This document shows positions 1 to 8,271 of a DNA stretch of 38,061 nt, piece after piece. Position 1 is the first letter of the stretch. Each line of letters starts with the position of its first letter. A model generated the notes under the pieces. It was not told the origin of the DNA. It saw only the letters and a list, made by a program, of their open reading frames with translations, and did not search any database. The stretch comes from JAUYIV01 sp035464675. GTDB lineage: Bacteria > Actinomycetota > Acidimicrobiia > Spongiisociales > UBA11373. Where the stretch lies: NCBI GenBank assembly GCA_035464675.1, contig DATHSA010000014.1:1-38061 (forward strand). The letters are read 5' to 3'. The translations under genes and the position numbers were made by a program.

Positions 1-1
1 C

Positions 2-205
2 CTGCTCCCCACCATCCTCGACGCCCCCGACGTCGAGGCGATACTCATCGAGGAACACGGCCACTGGGGCCCGTTCGGCGCAAAGGGAGTCGGTGAGCCG
101 CCCACGATCTCCTCGACGGCAGCCGTCGTGGCGGCGATCCGGAACGCCACGGGGAAGGCGCTGACCCGGGTGCCGGTGCGGCCGCAGGACATCGTCGGGA
201 TATGA
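2..205 (+). CDS. Molybdopterin-binding xanthine/aldehyde/CO dehydrogenase family large subunit, C-terminal fragment
   Basis: Only the last 67 codons are in the window; the gene begins upstream of position 1. The fragment contains GAKGVGEPPT, the C-terminal signature of the xanthine oxidase/aldehyde oxidase/CO dehydrogenase large subunits. The Glu of GVGE is the conserved catalytic base next to the molybdenum in this family. These enzymes hydroxylate purines, aldehydes or heterocycles, or oxidise CO, using molybdopterin cytosine dinucleotide. The substrate cannot be told from the tail alone. A MocA-like nucleotidyltransferase at 30391-31014 could supply the cytidylated cofactor, but the two genes are 30 kb apart. 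Confidence 0.8.
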   Translation: MLPTILDAPDVEAILIEEHGHWGPFGAKGVGEPPTISSTAAVVAAIRNATGKALTRVPVRPQDIVGI

Positions 206-291
206 CGCAGCAATCGGGCGCACGACACTTCGTCGAGGCGGGCCGAGCCGCCCGAGGCCCTCGGCCCGGCCGACTGAGGGCCGATCGTCCC

Positions 292-319
292 TGACCGAGC
301 GCCCGGGCCGCGGTAGATT
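292..319 (+). promoter_or_regulatory. Candidate sigma-70-type promoter of the trans-sulfuration gene
   Basis: CTGACC (292-297) and TAGATT (314-319) are separated by 16 bases, and each matches four of six consensus bases. The only T-rich stretch in the region follows directly. Transcription would start near 326, giving a leader of about 40 nt before the ATG at 367. That is too short for a SAM riboswitch. GC-rich inverted repeats at 240-267 and 256-282 lie just upstream and may end the preceding molybdenum hydroxylase transcript, although no U-tract follows them. Confidence 0.4.
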
Positions 320-366
320 TTTGATTGAGGCAGCAGCCGCGCCGGATCGCCGAACCTGGAGGATCG

Positions 367-1629
367 ATGGCGAAGCGGAACGATACGGACGGAGCGCCTC
401 TCCATCCCGAGAGCCTGATGATGTCCTACGGCTACGAGCCGCAGTGGTCGGAGGGCGCGGTGTCTCCCCCGATATTCCAGACCTCGACGTTCGTCTTCGG
501 ATCCGCCGCAGAGGGCAAACGCTGTTTCGAGGTCGCCTACGGCCTCGTGGATGCCGAGCCCGGTGAGCGGCCCCATCTCATCTACTCCCGCATCAACAAC
601 CCCAATCTCGAGATCGCCGAAGAGCGCCTGGCCCTCTGGGACGGCGCCGAGCAGGGCGCGGTGTTCGTCAGCGGGATGGCGGCGATCACGACGACCTTCT
701 GGGCACACCTCCGGCCCGGCGACGTCCTCGCCGCCAGCAGTCCCATCTACGGCGGAACCCATCACTTCGTCGACGCCGTACTCCCCGAGTTCGGGGTGAA
801 GGTGGTGCGATTCGCGCCTCAGGACGGGACAGAGGAGATCGCCGCGCTGGTGGAAGCGGCAGGCGGACCCCTGGGCATGGTCTACATCGAGACGCCGGCG
901 AACCCGACCAACGACCTGATCGACATCGCGATGTGCGCCGACGTTGCCGCGCGCTTCTCCACCGCGGACCGGAAGGTCCCGCTGGCGGTGGACAACACGT
1001 TCCTCGGCCCTGTCTTTCAGCGCCCGATCGACCACGGCGCCGACCTGGTTCTCTACTCCGCCACCAAGTACCTGGGTGGCCATGGCGACATCATCGCCGG
1101 GGCGGTGACCGGCTCGAAGGAGATGATGCGCCCGATCCGGGCGATGCGAACCTTCACCGGGACGATGATGAGCCCGTTCACGGCGTGGCTCCTCCTCCGG
1201 AGCCTCCCCACGCTCAAGATGCGCATGCAGCAGCAGGCCGAGTCGGCACGGCGGGTCGCCGATCACCTGCGCGACCATCCGAAGGTGAAGTCGGTGAACT
1301 ACCTGGGCCAGATCGAGGCCGGTGATCCCCGGCACGAGGTCTACAAACGGCAGTGCCTGGGTGCCGGCGGAATGATCTCGTTCGAGATCGACGGCGGGGA
1401 GCCCGAGTGCTATCGATTCCTCGATGCCTTGCGCCTCTTCAAGCTCGCCGTGAGCCTTGGCTCGGTCGAGTCGCTCGCCGAGCATCCCTGCTCGATGACC
1501 CATTGCGAAGCAGGCCCTGAGGAGAATGCCAAGAAGGGCATCACCGAGAGCCTGGTCCGCCTGTCGATCGGAGTGGAGCACCCGGACGATCTGGTGCGGG
1601 ACGTCTCGCAAGCCCTGGAGGCCGTCTAG
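367..1629 (+). CDS. Cystathionine gamma-synthase/methionine gamma-lyase family PLP enzyme
   Basis: A fold-type I PLP enzyme of trans-sulfuration (Cys/Met metabolism family), 420 residues. The Schiff-base lysine is K234 in SATKYLGGHGD. The cofactor-binding region YIETPANPTN and DNTFLGPVFQRP are present, and the C-terminal SLGSVESLAEHPCSMTH carries the family substrate-carboxylate region. The ATG at 367 is preferred over an in-frame start at 325 because GGAGG precedes it at a proper distance. The family includes cystathionine gamma-synthase, O-acetylhomoserine sulfhydrylase and methionine gamma-lyase. Sequence alone does not separate them, and the extra segment KRCFEVAYGLVDAEPGER suggests a divergent subgroup. 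It may be cotranscribed with the nitrilase 34 bp downstream. Confidence 0.88.
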   Translation: MAKRNDTDGAPLHPESLMMSYGYEPQWSEGAVSPPIFQTSTFVFGSAAEGKRCFEVAYGLVDAEPGERPHLIYSRINNPNLEIAEERLALWDGAEQGAVFVSGMAAITTTFWAHLRPGDVLAASSPIYGGTHHFVDAVLPEFGVKVVRFAPQDGTEEIAALVEAAGGPLGMVYIETPANPTNDLIDIAMCADVAARFSTADRKVPLAVDNTFLGPVFQRPIDHGADLVLYSATKYLGGHGDIIAGAVTGSKEMMRPIRAMRTFTGTMMSPFTAWLLLRSLPTLKMRMQQQAESARRVADHLRDHPKVKSVNYLGQIEAGDPRHEVYKRQCLGAGGMISFEIDGGEPECYRFLDALRLFKLAVSLGSVESLAEHPCSMTHCEAGPEENAKKGITESLVRLSIGVEHPDDLVRDVSQALEAV

Positions 1630-1663
1630 CGACGGCACCATCCGGACCGGTTAACTTGCGATC

Positions 1664-2431
1664 ATGCGTGTCACCGTCTGCGAGTTGCCGGCCGAGATCG
1701 GAGATCTCTCGGACGCGTGGGATCGCCTGGTGGCCCACACCCATGGCCACGACCCGGATGTCGTGCTCCTGCCCGAGATGCCGTTCTTCACATGGCTGGC
1801 CGCCGACAAGCAGGTGGACGCCGACCGCTGGGCGGAGTCGGTCGAGGCCCACGACCGGTGGACGAAGCGATTCGCCGATCTCGCAGTACCGACGGTGCTG
1901 GGCTCCCGCCCCACACTCACCCGCGGTAGGCGGCTCAACGAGGGATTCGTGTGGGAGGCGGACGGGTGCCGCGGCGCCCACCAGAAGTACTACCTCCCCG
2001 ACGAGGACGGCTTCTGGGAGGCGACCTGGTATTCACGCGGGAAGAAGGAGTTCGCCACAGCGGAGACCGCGGCCGGCCCGGTCGGCTTCCTGATCTGCAC
2101 CGAGGTCTGGTTCACCCAGCACGCACGCGAATACGCCGCGCAGGGAGCCGTCATCGTGGCGACTCCGCGAGCGACCGAGTGGGCCAGCCGTGACAAGTGG
2201 CTCGCCGGTGGACGGGCCGCGGCGGTGATGTCGGGGGCGTTCGCGCTGTCGAGCAACCGGAGTGGCACCGATGCCGCCGGGCTGCGCTGGGGCGGGCTCG
2301 GCTGGGTGATCGACCCCGACGGCGAGGTGCTGGCGCGGACGTCGGAGGGGTCCCCGTTCGCCACGGTCGAGATCGACCCGCTGGGGGCCGCAAAGGCCAA
2401 GGGGACCTATCCCCGATACGTGGCCGACTGA
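1664..2431 (+). CDS. Carbon-nitrogen hydrolase (nitrilase superfamily)
   Basis: A 255-residue nitrilase-superfamily hydrolase, close to the usual single-domain length. The catalytic triad can be placed: E38 in LLPEMPF, K108 in HQKYYLPDE and C145 in LICTEVWF. These enzymes hydrolyse amides, carbamoyl compounds or nitriles through a cysteine thioester. The substrate is unknown; the spacing and the WF after the cysteine fit the amidase/N-carbamoyl-amino-acid hydrolase type rather than true nitrilases. No signal peptide is seen, so it should be cytoplasmic. It starts 34 bp after the PLP enzyme and may share its promoter. Confidence 0.85.
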   Translation: MRVTVCELPAEIGDLSDAWDRLVAHTHGHDPDVVLLPEMPFFTWLAADKQVDADRWAESVEAHDRWTKRFADLAVPTVLGSRPTLTRGRRLNEGFVWEADGCRGAHQKYYLPDEDGFWEATWYSRGKKEFATAETAAGPVGFLICTEVWFTQHAREYAAQGAVIVATPRATEWASRDKWLAGGRAAAVMSGAFALSSNRSGTDAAGLRWGGLGWVIDPDGEVLARTSEGSPFATVEIDPLGAAKAKGTYPRYVAD

Positions 2432-2455
2432 CGGCGGTAGCCAGATGAGTGCGCG

Positions 2456-3724
2456 GTGCCCTCCTACCCTCAGCCCGTGCGCCTGACCAACGCTCTGCTC
2501 GCTCTCCTACTCGCCGCCTGCGCCGGTGGTGAGGGTGCCGGCACCTCCACCACGAGTTCGACCGCCGCCCCGACCACGAGCGCCCCGGTGACCACCACCA
2601 CGCCGACTACGACAGCCGCGCCGCTCACGTCGACGACGACCGTTCAGGCTCCGCTCCCGCTCGACGAGGTGGACCTCACGATCGTCCAGGTGGGTGGGAG
2701 CTTCGCCGCCCCGATCTTCCTGACCGTTCGCGAAGCCGACGACCGCCTCTACGTCGCCAACCAGAACGGAGTGATCCAATCGATGACCCGCGACGGGGGT
2801 GATGTGCAGGAGGTGGTCGACCTGAGCGGCCTGCTCGTGTACGGCGGCGAGCGTGGACTCCTCGGCCTCGCCTTCCACCCCGACGACCCGGGACGGATGT
2901 TCGTCCACTACTCGCGGGCGGGAAACGGTGCCACCGTCATCGCGGAATACCGGCTCCCCGTGGGATCGAACACCGCCGACCCCGCGGCCGTGAGGACGAT
3001 CCTCACCCACGCCCAGCCTGCCGGGAACCACAACGGGGGAATGATCGACTTCGGACCCGACGGATATCTCTACATCGCCCTCGGAGATGGAGGGGGCGGG
3101 GGGGACACCTACGGAAACGGCCAGGACCCCCACACCCTGCTGGGCACCATCCTTCGCGTCGATGTCGATGGGGACGAGGGCTACGGAATCCCTCCCGACA
3201 ACCCGTTCGCCGATGGCGTGGGGGGAGCGCCCGAGGTGTGGCTGTGGGGTCTACGCAATCCGTGGCGCTTCTCCTTCGACGGCGACACCATGTGGATCGC
3301 CGATGTGGGCCAGGGATCGTGGGAAGAGATCGATCTGATCCCACCGGGCCGGGGCGGGGCCAACCTCGGTTGGCCGATCCTCGAGGGCAACCGCTGCTTC
3401 GACGGGCCCCAGTCGCTGTGCGACGACAACGACTTCATCGACCCGGTCTACGTGTACGACCACGACGGCGGCCGCTGCTCGGTCACGGGGGGGTACGTGT
3501 ATCGCGGCCAGGCCATTCCTGAACTGGCGGGGGCCTACCTGTTCGCCGACTACTGCCGGGGAGACATCGTCGCCATCCGCGTCGAGGATGGCGAGGTGGT
3601 CCAATCACGGGAGTACGACTCCAACCTCGGCTCCCTGCGGTCCTTCGGCATCGACCACGACGGCGAGATCTACGTGACCGCCGGCAACCGGGTGTACCGG
3701 ATCGTGGGCTCGTCCGACCGATGA
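2456..3724 (+). CDS. Secreted PQQ-dependent sugar dehydrogenase-like beta-propeller (lipoprotein)
   Basis: A glucose/sorbosone dehydrogenase (soluble PQQ glucose dehydrogenase) family protein, 422 residues from the GTG at 2456. A second in-frame GTG at 2477 gives MRLTNALLALLLAAC, a compact lipoprotein signal with lipobox LAAC, and may be the true start. A Thr/Ser/Pro-rich linker (about residues 25-65) follows, then the propeller. Family motifs are GLLGLAFHPDDPGRMFV, NHNGGMIDFGPDGYLYIALGDGG, LGTILRVDVDG and WGLRNPWRFSFD. The His of NHNGG corresponds to the catalytic base known in soluble glucose dehydrogenase. It should be anchored outside the membrane and oxidise sugars if PQQ is available; no PQQ synthesis gene is in the window. 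It is 24 bp downstream of the nitrilase. Confidence 0.85.
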   Translation: MPSYPQPVRLTNALLALLLAACAGGEGAGTSTTSSTAAPTTSAPVTTTTPTTTAAPLTSTTTVQAPLPLDEVDLTIVQVGGSFAAPIFLTVREADDRLYVANQNGVIQSMTRDGGDVQEVVDLSGLLVYGGERGLLGLAFHPDDPGRMFVHYSRAGNGATVIAEYRLPVGSNTADPAAVRTILTHAQPAGNHNGGMIDFGPDGYLYIALGDGGGGGDTYGNGQDPHTLLGTILRVDVDGDEGYGIPPDNPFADGVGGAPEVWLWGLRNPWRFSFDGDTMWIADVGQGSWEEIDLIPPGRGGANLGWPILEGNRCFDGPQSLCDDNDFIDPVYVYDHDGGRCSVTGGYVYRGQAIPELAGAYLFADYCRGDIVAIRVEDGEVVQSREYDSNLGSLRSFGIDHDGEIYVTAGNRVYRIVGSSDR

Positions 3725-3735
3725 CGCCCCAGCGC

Positions 3736-3923
3736 ACTGCCCTCGCCGGCGCCGCCGCAGCGGGATTCCACGGAGGCCCCCATCCTCCTCGTACCCGGCG
3801 GCACCCTTTCCCCTCGATGTCTCGGACGAGATCACTCGCCTGGGCAGCACCGTCGTGATCACCCTCGGGCGCACCGCAGTGGTGGCCAACGAGGTCGATC
3901 TGGAGACGCCGCTCGGCCTCTGA
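3736..3923 (+). pseudogene. Frameshifted remnant of a cell-wall-binding repeat (CWB2-type)
   Basis: No intact ORF exists here, but conceptual translation across two apparent frameshifts gives ALAGAAAAGFHGG, then PILLVPGGT, then LDVSDEITRLGSTVVITLG, ending at a TGA at 3921-3923. This matches, in the right order, one CWB2 repeat such as those in the M23 peptidase at 10757-12274 (FPDALAGGPAAA, APVLLV, ELRRLDPGLVVVLGG). The shifts fall near 3779 and 3812. The piece lies between the stop of the sugar dehydrogenase gene and the convergent MoeB-like gene, and is probably the eroded 3' end of a lost surface protein. Confidence 0.55.
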
Positions 3924-3929
3924 ACGCCG

Positions 3930-5099
3930 CTACCGGGACGTCGAACCGGCGTAACGGCAGGCGTCGTCGTAGTCGACCAGCGCAGGAGGTGCCGACTTGT
4001 CCGAGCACGCCGGGCATTCGGGATCCCGATCCACCCGCAACTCCCCGAACTCCTGCGCCAGTGCGTCGTATGTCAGGAGACGGCCCCTGAGAGTCCTGTC
4101 GAGGCCAAGGATCAGCTTGACTGTCTCCACGGCCTGTATCGAGCCGATCACGCCAGGCAACGCCCCGAGGACTCCGGCCTCGGCGCAATTCGGTGCCAGT
4201 TCGGGTGGGGGCGGTTCCGGGAACAGGCACCGGTAGCACGGTCCCTCGTAGGGGTCGAAGACGGTCGCCTGCCCTTCCCATCGGAATATCGACCCATGCA
4301 CCACGGGCACCTCGAGATGCAGTGAGGCGTCGTTGAGCAGGTATCGGGTCGGGAAGTTGTCGGCGCCGTCCACCACGACGTCGTATCCCGCCATGAGCCG
4401 GAGGGCGTTGTCGGCCTGAATCGGCTCGGCGAACGGCACCACCTCCACATCGTCATTGAGCCGACGGATTCGTTCGGCAGCGGAATCGACCTTGAGGGTG
4501 CCGAGCGCCGTCGCGTCGTGGAGCACCTGCCGCTGGAGATTGGTCACGTCGACGACATCCGGATCGGAGATGCCGAGGGTGCCCACACCCGCGGCAGCGA
4601 GATAGAGGGCGACCGGCGAACCCAGGCCCCCGGCACCGATGAGCAGCACCCGCGCATCCAGAAGCCGCTGCTGGCCCACCTCACCGATCTCGCGAAGGAC
4701 ATGGTGGCGGGCGTATCGGGCCTGCCCGTATCCCCTCGGTGCATCGGGGATCTCCACGGGATGGCCCGAGCGCCTCCACAGGACAATGCCACCGGCAAGC
4801 GATGAGACGTTGCCGTACCCCATCGTCTGCAGGGAGTGAGCAGCCAGAGCCGACCGGTTGCCAACAGCGCAGTAGAGGACGATCTCCGTCCCCAGGTCGG
4901 GGGCAATCCGGGCGATTGCCCCCTCGAGGTTGCCGCGAGGCACCAGAACGGCGCCGGGGATCACGCCTGAGGCGAACTCCCCCACCTCACGAATGTCGAC
5001 GAGCAACGGGCGTGGCTCACGGGTGGCGAGGTCGTCGACCGAGACCTCCTCGATCTCCGCGCGTGCCCGGGCGACCATCTCACCGTAGCTCAGCGGCAT
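3930..5099 (-). CDS. Rhodanese-MoeB/ThiF fusion: sulfur-carrier protein adenylyltransferase and sulfurtransferase
   Basis: The 389-residue protein adenylates the C-terminal glycine of a ubiquitin-like sulfur carrier (MoaD, ThiS or CysO type) and can hand over sulfur. An N-terminal rhodanese domain (about 15-118) has the persulfide cysteine C77 in YCAVGNRS. The E1-like domain (about 128-360) has the ATP loop GAGGLGS at 155-161, R190, the DGADN motif with D246, and PNCAEAGVLG with C305. Two zinc CxxC pairs are C288/C291 and C362/C365. Mycobacterial MoeZ has the opposite domain order (E1 first, rhodanese last), so this is the rhodanese-first arrangement. Its start overlaps the JAMM gene by 10 bp, implying joint translation. 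Confidence 0.9.
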   Translation of the reverse strand: MPLSYGEMVARARAEIEEVSVDDLATREPRPLLVDIREVGEFASGVIPGAVLVPRGNLEGAIARIAPDLGTEIVLYCAVGNRSALAAHSLQTMGYGNVSSLAGGIVLWRRSGHPVEIPDAPRGYGQARYARHHVLREIGEVGQQRLLDARVLLIGAGGLGSPVALYLAAAGVGTLGISDPDVVDVTNLQRQVLHDATALGTLKVDSAAERIRRLNDDVEVVPFAEPIQADNALRLMAGYDVVVDGADNFPTRYLLNDASLHLEVPVVHGSIFRWEGQATVFDPYEGPCYRCLFPEPPPPELAPNCAEAGVLGALPGVIGSIQAVETVKLILGLDRTLRGRLLTYDALAQEFGELRVDRDPECPACSDKSAPPALVDYDDACRYAGSTSR

Positions 5100-5500
5100 G
5101 ACTCACCATCCAGGATCTCTTGCTCGGTCGCCACACCGTTCCGTATTCGCCACGCTCGGACGGCCGGCGGTCCCGGCTCGACCGGTCCGACGACCGCATA
5201 CACCCAATCAGGCTCGAGGGCTCGGACAATGTCGGTCTGTGACGGTACCGCCTCGGTGCGAGGGTGGGAGTGAAACGAGCCGCCAAGGGACCATCCCATC
5301 CCCTCGGCGTCGGTCAGTGAGGCGAAGTGCTCGTCGGGATCGACGGTGAACGCGACAGGGGACGCGTCGACATTGGTGAGGCAGTAGGCGCGGCGAACAC
5401 AGCCGTCTCCATCCACAGCGAGCAGCCCGCATGCTTCATTCGGGTACTCCGCGATGGCATGGGCAATCATCGCCTCACGAATATCCGCAGGAAGAAGCAT
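5090..5500 (-). CDS. JAMM/MPN+ metalloprotease (Mec-like)
   Basis: A 136-residue single-domain JAB1/MPN+ zinc protease with a full JAMM motif: E22 in NEACGLL, then H77 and H79 in HSHP, with S87 and D90 in PSQTD. In Mycobacterium, the related Mec+ releases cysteine from the sulfur carrier CysO, and other family members trim carrier precursors. Here it overlaps the MoeB-like gene by 10 bp, so it very likely works on the same carrier. The ATG at 5500 was chosen; an in-frame TTG at 5545 would add 15 residues and overlap the upstream dehydrogenase stop. No carrier protein and no CysM-type synthase is in this window. Confidence 0.88.
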   Translation of the reverse strand: MLLPADIREAMIAHAIAEYPNEACGLLAVDGDGCVRRAYCLTNVDASPVAFTVDPDEHFASLTDAEGMGWSLGGSFHSHPRTEAVPSQTDIVRALEPDWVYAVVGPVEPGPPAVRAWRIRNGVATEQEILDGESCR

Positions 5501-5541
5501 CAGGAAACGGTACCGCCCATCGGACGGCAGACGGCTACGGG

Positions 5542-6555
5542 TCAAGGCTCGATGGCCACTCGCACGTCGTCACCGAACTCCTCGAGGCGGTCGAGGGCGG
5601 CGTTGACCTGATCGAGGTCGAAGGGGATGCGTCGCGTGATCACGCCGTCCAGGTCGAGGGTCCCATCGGCGGCCCACGTCAGCAGCTCGTCGATCTCGGA
5701 GGAGAGATGGTCCGCCGACCCGACGATCTCGGCTTCCCGCGTGACGAGATCACGATAGGGATTCAGGCTCATCTCCCGGTGGGTCAGGCCGACGGCTACG
5801 GCACGGCCCGACACGGCCAGGGAGTCGAGCGCGGCTCGCATCACGTCGGGGCTTCCAACCAGTTCGAGGGCGATGTCGACGCCGCCCCCGGCACGCAGCG
5901 CGGCGACGGCGCCGTCCGCGTCCAATGGCGTCGCCCCGAGATCTGCGGCCATGCCCAGTTTCACCGGATTGATGTCGACGGCGAACACGTCGACGGCGCC
6001 CAGGACGCGCGCCAGTCGCAGCGCCGACATCCCGAGCCCGCCTGCACCGAACACGGCGACGCGGGATCCCTCTGCGACGCCTGCCCGTCGCAGTGCGTGC
6101 AGCGATGTCGCAGTGGAGCACATCATCACGGCGGCGACCGTCGTGTCGACGCCATCGGGGATGGGATGGGCGTTGCGGGCCGGCACGACGATCGCCTCCG
6201 CGTATCCGCCCTGGCGGTCCAGGCCGACCATCTCGCCCACCTCGCAGAACTGCTCGGCGCCCCGGCGGCACTGGGTGCAGACGCCACAGCTCACCAGGTA
6301 GTGCAGGCACACCCGGTCTCCGATCGACGGGCTCTCCACCGCCTCTCCCACGGCCGTGACGGTCCCCGCGACCTCGTGGCCCGGCACGAGCGGAAGGGAC
6401 GGCACGGGGCGCGTCCCGGCGCGGTAGTGGACGTCCGAGCGACAGATCCCGGCGGCGTCGACCCGGACCACGAGCTCGCCGGGCCCGGGCTCTGGATCGG
6501 GTGCGTCGACCTCGACAAGGGGGGAGCCGTACGCGGCGATGGCAAAGGTGCGCAC
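5542..6555 (-). CDS. Zinc-binding alcohol dehydrogenase (MDR family)
   Basis: A 337-residue medium-chain dehydrogenase/reductase from a GTG start at 6555, which begins the normal N terminus (MRTFAIAAYG) and gives the usual family length. C38 and H60-E61 (PGHEVAG) are catalytic-zinc ligands. C90, C93, C96 and C104 form the structural zinc lobe. A Rossmann fold with FGAGGLGMSALRLAR binds NAD(P). It should interconvert an alcohol and an aldehyde or ketone; the substrate is unknown. It lies 41 bp upstream of the JAMM gene on the same strand and could be the first gene of that operon. No Shine-Dalgarno is visible, so it may be leaderless. Confidence 0.88.
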   Translation of the reverse strand: MRTFAIAAYGSPLVEVDAPDPEPGPGELVVRVDAAGICRSDVHYRAGTRPVPSLPLVPGHEVAGTVTAVGEAVESPSIGDRVCLHYLVSCGVCTQCRRGAEQFCEVGEMVGLDRQGGYAEAIVVPARNAHPIPDGVDTTVAAVMMCSTATSLHALRRAGVAEGSRVAVFGAGGLGMSALRLARVLGAVDVFAVDINPVKLGMAADLGATPLDADGAVAALRAGGGVDIALELVGSPDVMRAALDSLAVSGRAVAVGLTHREMSLNPYRDLVTREAEIVGSADHLSSEIDELLTWAADGTLDLDGVITRRIPFDLDQVNAALDRLEEFGDDVRVAIEP

Positions 6556-6686
6556 CCGGACGAGGCTAGGAGGAATGGCGAGGGAGCGGCCTCGTGCGAC
6601 GGCCCTCCGGTCCTGACAGAACCAACAGGCAGCGAATGTGCCGGGATCGGCCACCCGGTCACCACGGCCCGTTACGCTTCCCGTCG

Positions 6687-6917
6687 ATGAACGAACAACT
6701 CTCTGAACTCCTGGCAACCGCCACCGAGCGAGTCGTGACGGTCAAGGCGCCCGACGGGCACGCGTTGGTCGAGGCCAAGCTCCTCCACGCCATCATCGCC
6801 GCTGCGGTGGGCATCGTCGTTGCGCCGCGACTGACGGCGGCCGCCGCGGTCACCGCCCTGCTCAAGGGCTTCCGCGTCGACGTGGCGGGAAGCGCCGGGG
6901 AGTCCGCAGCCGCCTGA
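6687..6917 (+). CDS. Small DUF4342-like protein
   Basis: A 76-residue protein. The pattern RVVTVKAPDGHALVEAKL, then an Ala/Ile-rich hydrophobic stretch (about residues 34-60), then FRVDVAG resembles DUF4342 domains, in which a short beta-strand region precedes a hydrophobic segment. The function of that family is unknown to me. The ATG at 6687 is the likely start because residues upstream of it in the same frame do not look protein-like. The gene stands alone, divergent from the dehydrogenase and convergent with the MFS gene 19 bp away. Confidence 0.6.
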   Translation: MNEQLSELLATATERVVTVKAPDGHALVEAKLLHAIIAAAVGIVVAPRLTAAAAVTALLKGFRVDVAGSAGESAAA

Positions 6918-6936
6918 AGCCAGGGGCTCCTCGGCG

Positions 6937-8214
6937 TCAGCCGTGGCGCTCGACGAGCAGGCTCGAGACGAACACGGTCTGCGCCGCCAGCGCGAACATC
7001 CCGGCCGACGCCAGTCCCAACTCAGCCGGGATGGTGATGGTCACCGGCAGGATCGCACCGACCACCCAGGCCAGCTGGAACAGCGTCTCGGACCGGGTGA
7101 ACGCGCTCCCCCGGCGGTCGGGGTGAACGGTCGCTTGAAGCAGGCCGTCGAATGCGAACTTCGCGGTCCCCCAGGCCAGCCCGGCGGCAGCAGCCAGTGC
7201 GGCCGCAGCGGCGAGCCCGAAGAACTGCCCGGCGATGAAGGCGGCCGCCGCTTCGATCGCCAGGGCGGCGACCACCATCGGCTCCTCTCTCAACCTGCGC
7301 TCGAGCCATGGGCTCACGATCGATGCCAGGCCGTAGCCCGCCCCTCCGGCGCCGATCAATGCTCCGAAGTCGAGGAAGCCTGCGTCGGCGTCCCGCAGCT
7401 CGAAGGCGAGCAGCAGAAGCAGGAAGCCGTTGAGGAGCCGGGCGCCCGCTGTGGCCAGCCGGGCGAGTCGGAGATTCCGCGGAGGCAGCACCGGATACCT
7501 GTCGGCGTCGGGGTCTTCCTCCATCTCCTCGAGCCGTCGGGGGTTGGGCAGCCCGAGGCTGGTGAACGCCGATATTCCGAAGAAGATCGCCGACAACGCG
7601 AGGCCGACGGCGGGATCGATCTGGACCACCAGGGCGCCGAGCGGTGCGATGACTGCACCGGCGAGGATCCCGATCCGAGCGAGGACGGCGTTGGCGCTGA
7701 CCAGCGCCACGGGCGCCGGAAGGGCCACGGGCAGCAGGCTGGACTTGGAGATCCCGAACAGGCGGGACAGTACGAGCATCCCGAACGCCAGCGGGTAGAG
7801 CCAGAGAGTGGTGAGGCCGAGCATCATCACGACCGCCAGCAGCGTCCTCAGCGACGAGGCGAGTGTCAGCGCAGCCCGGTACACCCCCCGGAACTTCGAG
7901 AAGATCCCTCCGAGGACCGGAGCGATCACTGCGAACGGCGCAAGGGTGATCGCCAGGTAGAGGGCCACGTTGCCACGAGCGTCGGCAGATGGGACCCCGA
8001 AGAAGAGCGTCTGCGCCAGCGCGATCGTGACCAGGGTGTCGCCGGCGACGTTCGCCGACCATGACACGGCAAGCTGCTTGAAGGCGGGACCGTTACGGCT
8101 GAACATCGCGTCGACGCGACGCATCGCCGCCCGAGCCGTTCGCCAGGCGATCCCGGGACGCTGGGGATCGCCGGCCAGATTGTCACCCTCGAACTGGTCA
8201 CCCAGGTCGGTCAT
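6937..8214 (-). CDS. MFS-type transporter
   Basis: A 425-residue polytopic membrane protein with about 12 hydrophobic segments and a charged central loop (NPRRLEEMEEDPDADRYPVLPPR, shown here only in part: the loop spans roughly residues 225-250). That is the usual two-bundle layout of the major facilitator superfamily. The cytoplasmic N terminus (about 50 residues) is polar and acidic. It has no recognisable substrate signature and is best described as a putative efflux or unknown-substrate MFS protein. The gene is monocistronic or follows the PIN-PhoH gene, separated from it by the heptad-repeat hairpin at 8228-8269. Confidence 0.75.
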   Translation of the reverse strand: MTDLGDQFEGDNLAGDPQRPGIAWRTARAAMRRVDAMFSRNGPAFKQLAVSWSANVAGDTLVTIALAQTLFFGVPSADARGNVALYLAITLAPFAVIAPVLGGIFSKFRGVYRAALTLASSLRTLLAVVMMLGLTTLWLYPLAFGMLVLSRLFGISKSSLLPVALPAPVALVSANAVLARIGILAGAVIAPLGALVVQIDPAVGLALSAIFFGISAFTSLGLPNPRRLEEMEEDPDADRYPVLPPRNLRLARLATAGARLLNGFLLLLLAFELRDADAGFLDFGALIGAGGAGYGLASIVSPWLERRLREEPMVVAALAIEAAAAFIAGQFFGLAAAAALAAAAGLAWGTAKFAFDGLLQATVHPDRRGSAFTRSETLFQLAWVVGAILPVTITIPAELGLASAGMFALAAQTVFVSSLLVERHG

Positions 8215-8227
8215 GGGCGCAAGGTAG

Positions 8228-8269
8228 CCCGTTGCTCGTTGCCCGACGGAGCGACGAGCGACGGGCGAG
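8228..8269. repeat. Heptad-repeat hairpin (six 7-bp units)
   Basis: Six consecutive 7-mers fill exactly 42 bp: CCCGTTG, CTCGTTG, CCCGACG, GAGCGAC, GAGCGAC, GGGCGAG. The first half pairs with the second: 8228-8242 against 8251-8265 gives a 15-bp stem with two G-U pairs and an 8-nt loop. It lies between the stop of the PIN-PhoH gene and the start of the MFS gene, both on the minus strand, and could act as a terminator. It is one member of the repeat family described in the findings. Confidence 0.7.
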
Positions 8270-8271
8270 AG

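Noticed and set aside
367..1629. SAM riboswitch controlling the trans-sulfuration gene.
   Set aside because: The predicted leader is only about 40 nt, too short for any SAM riboswitch class.
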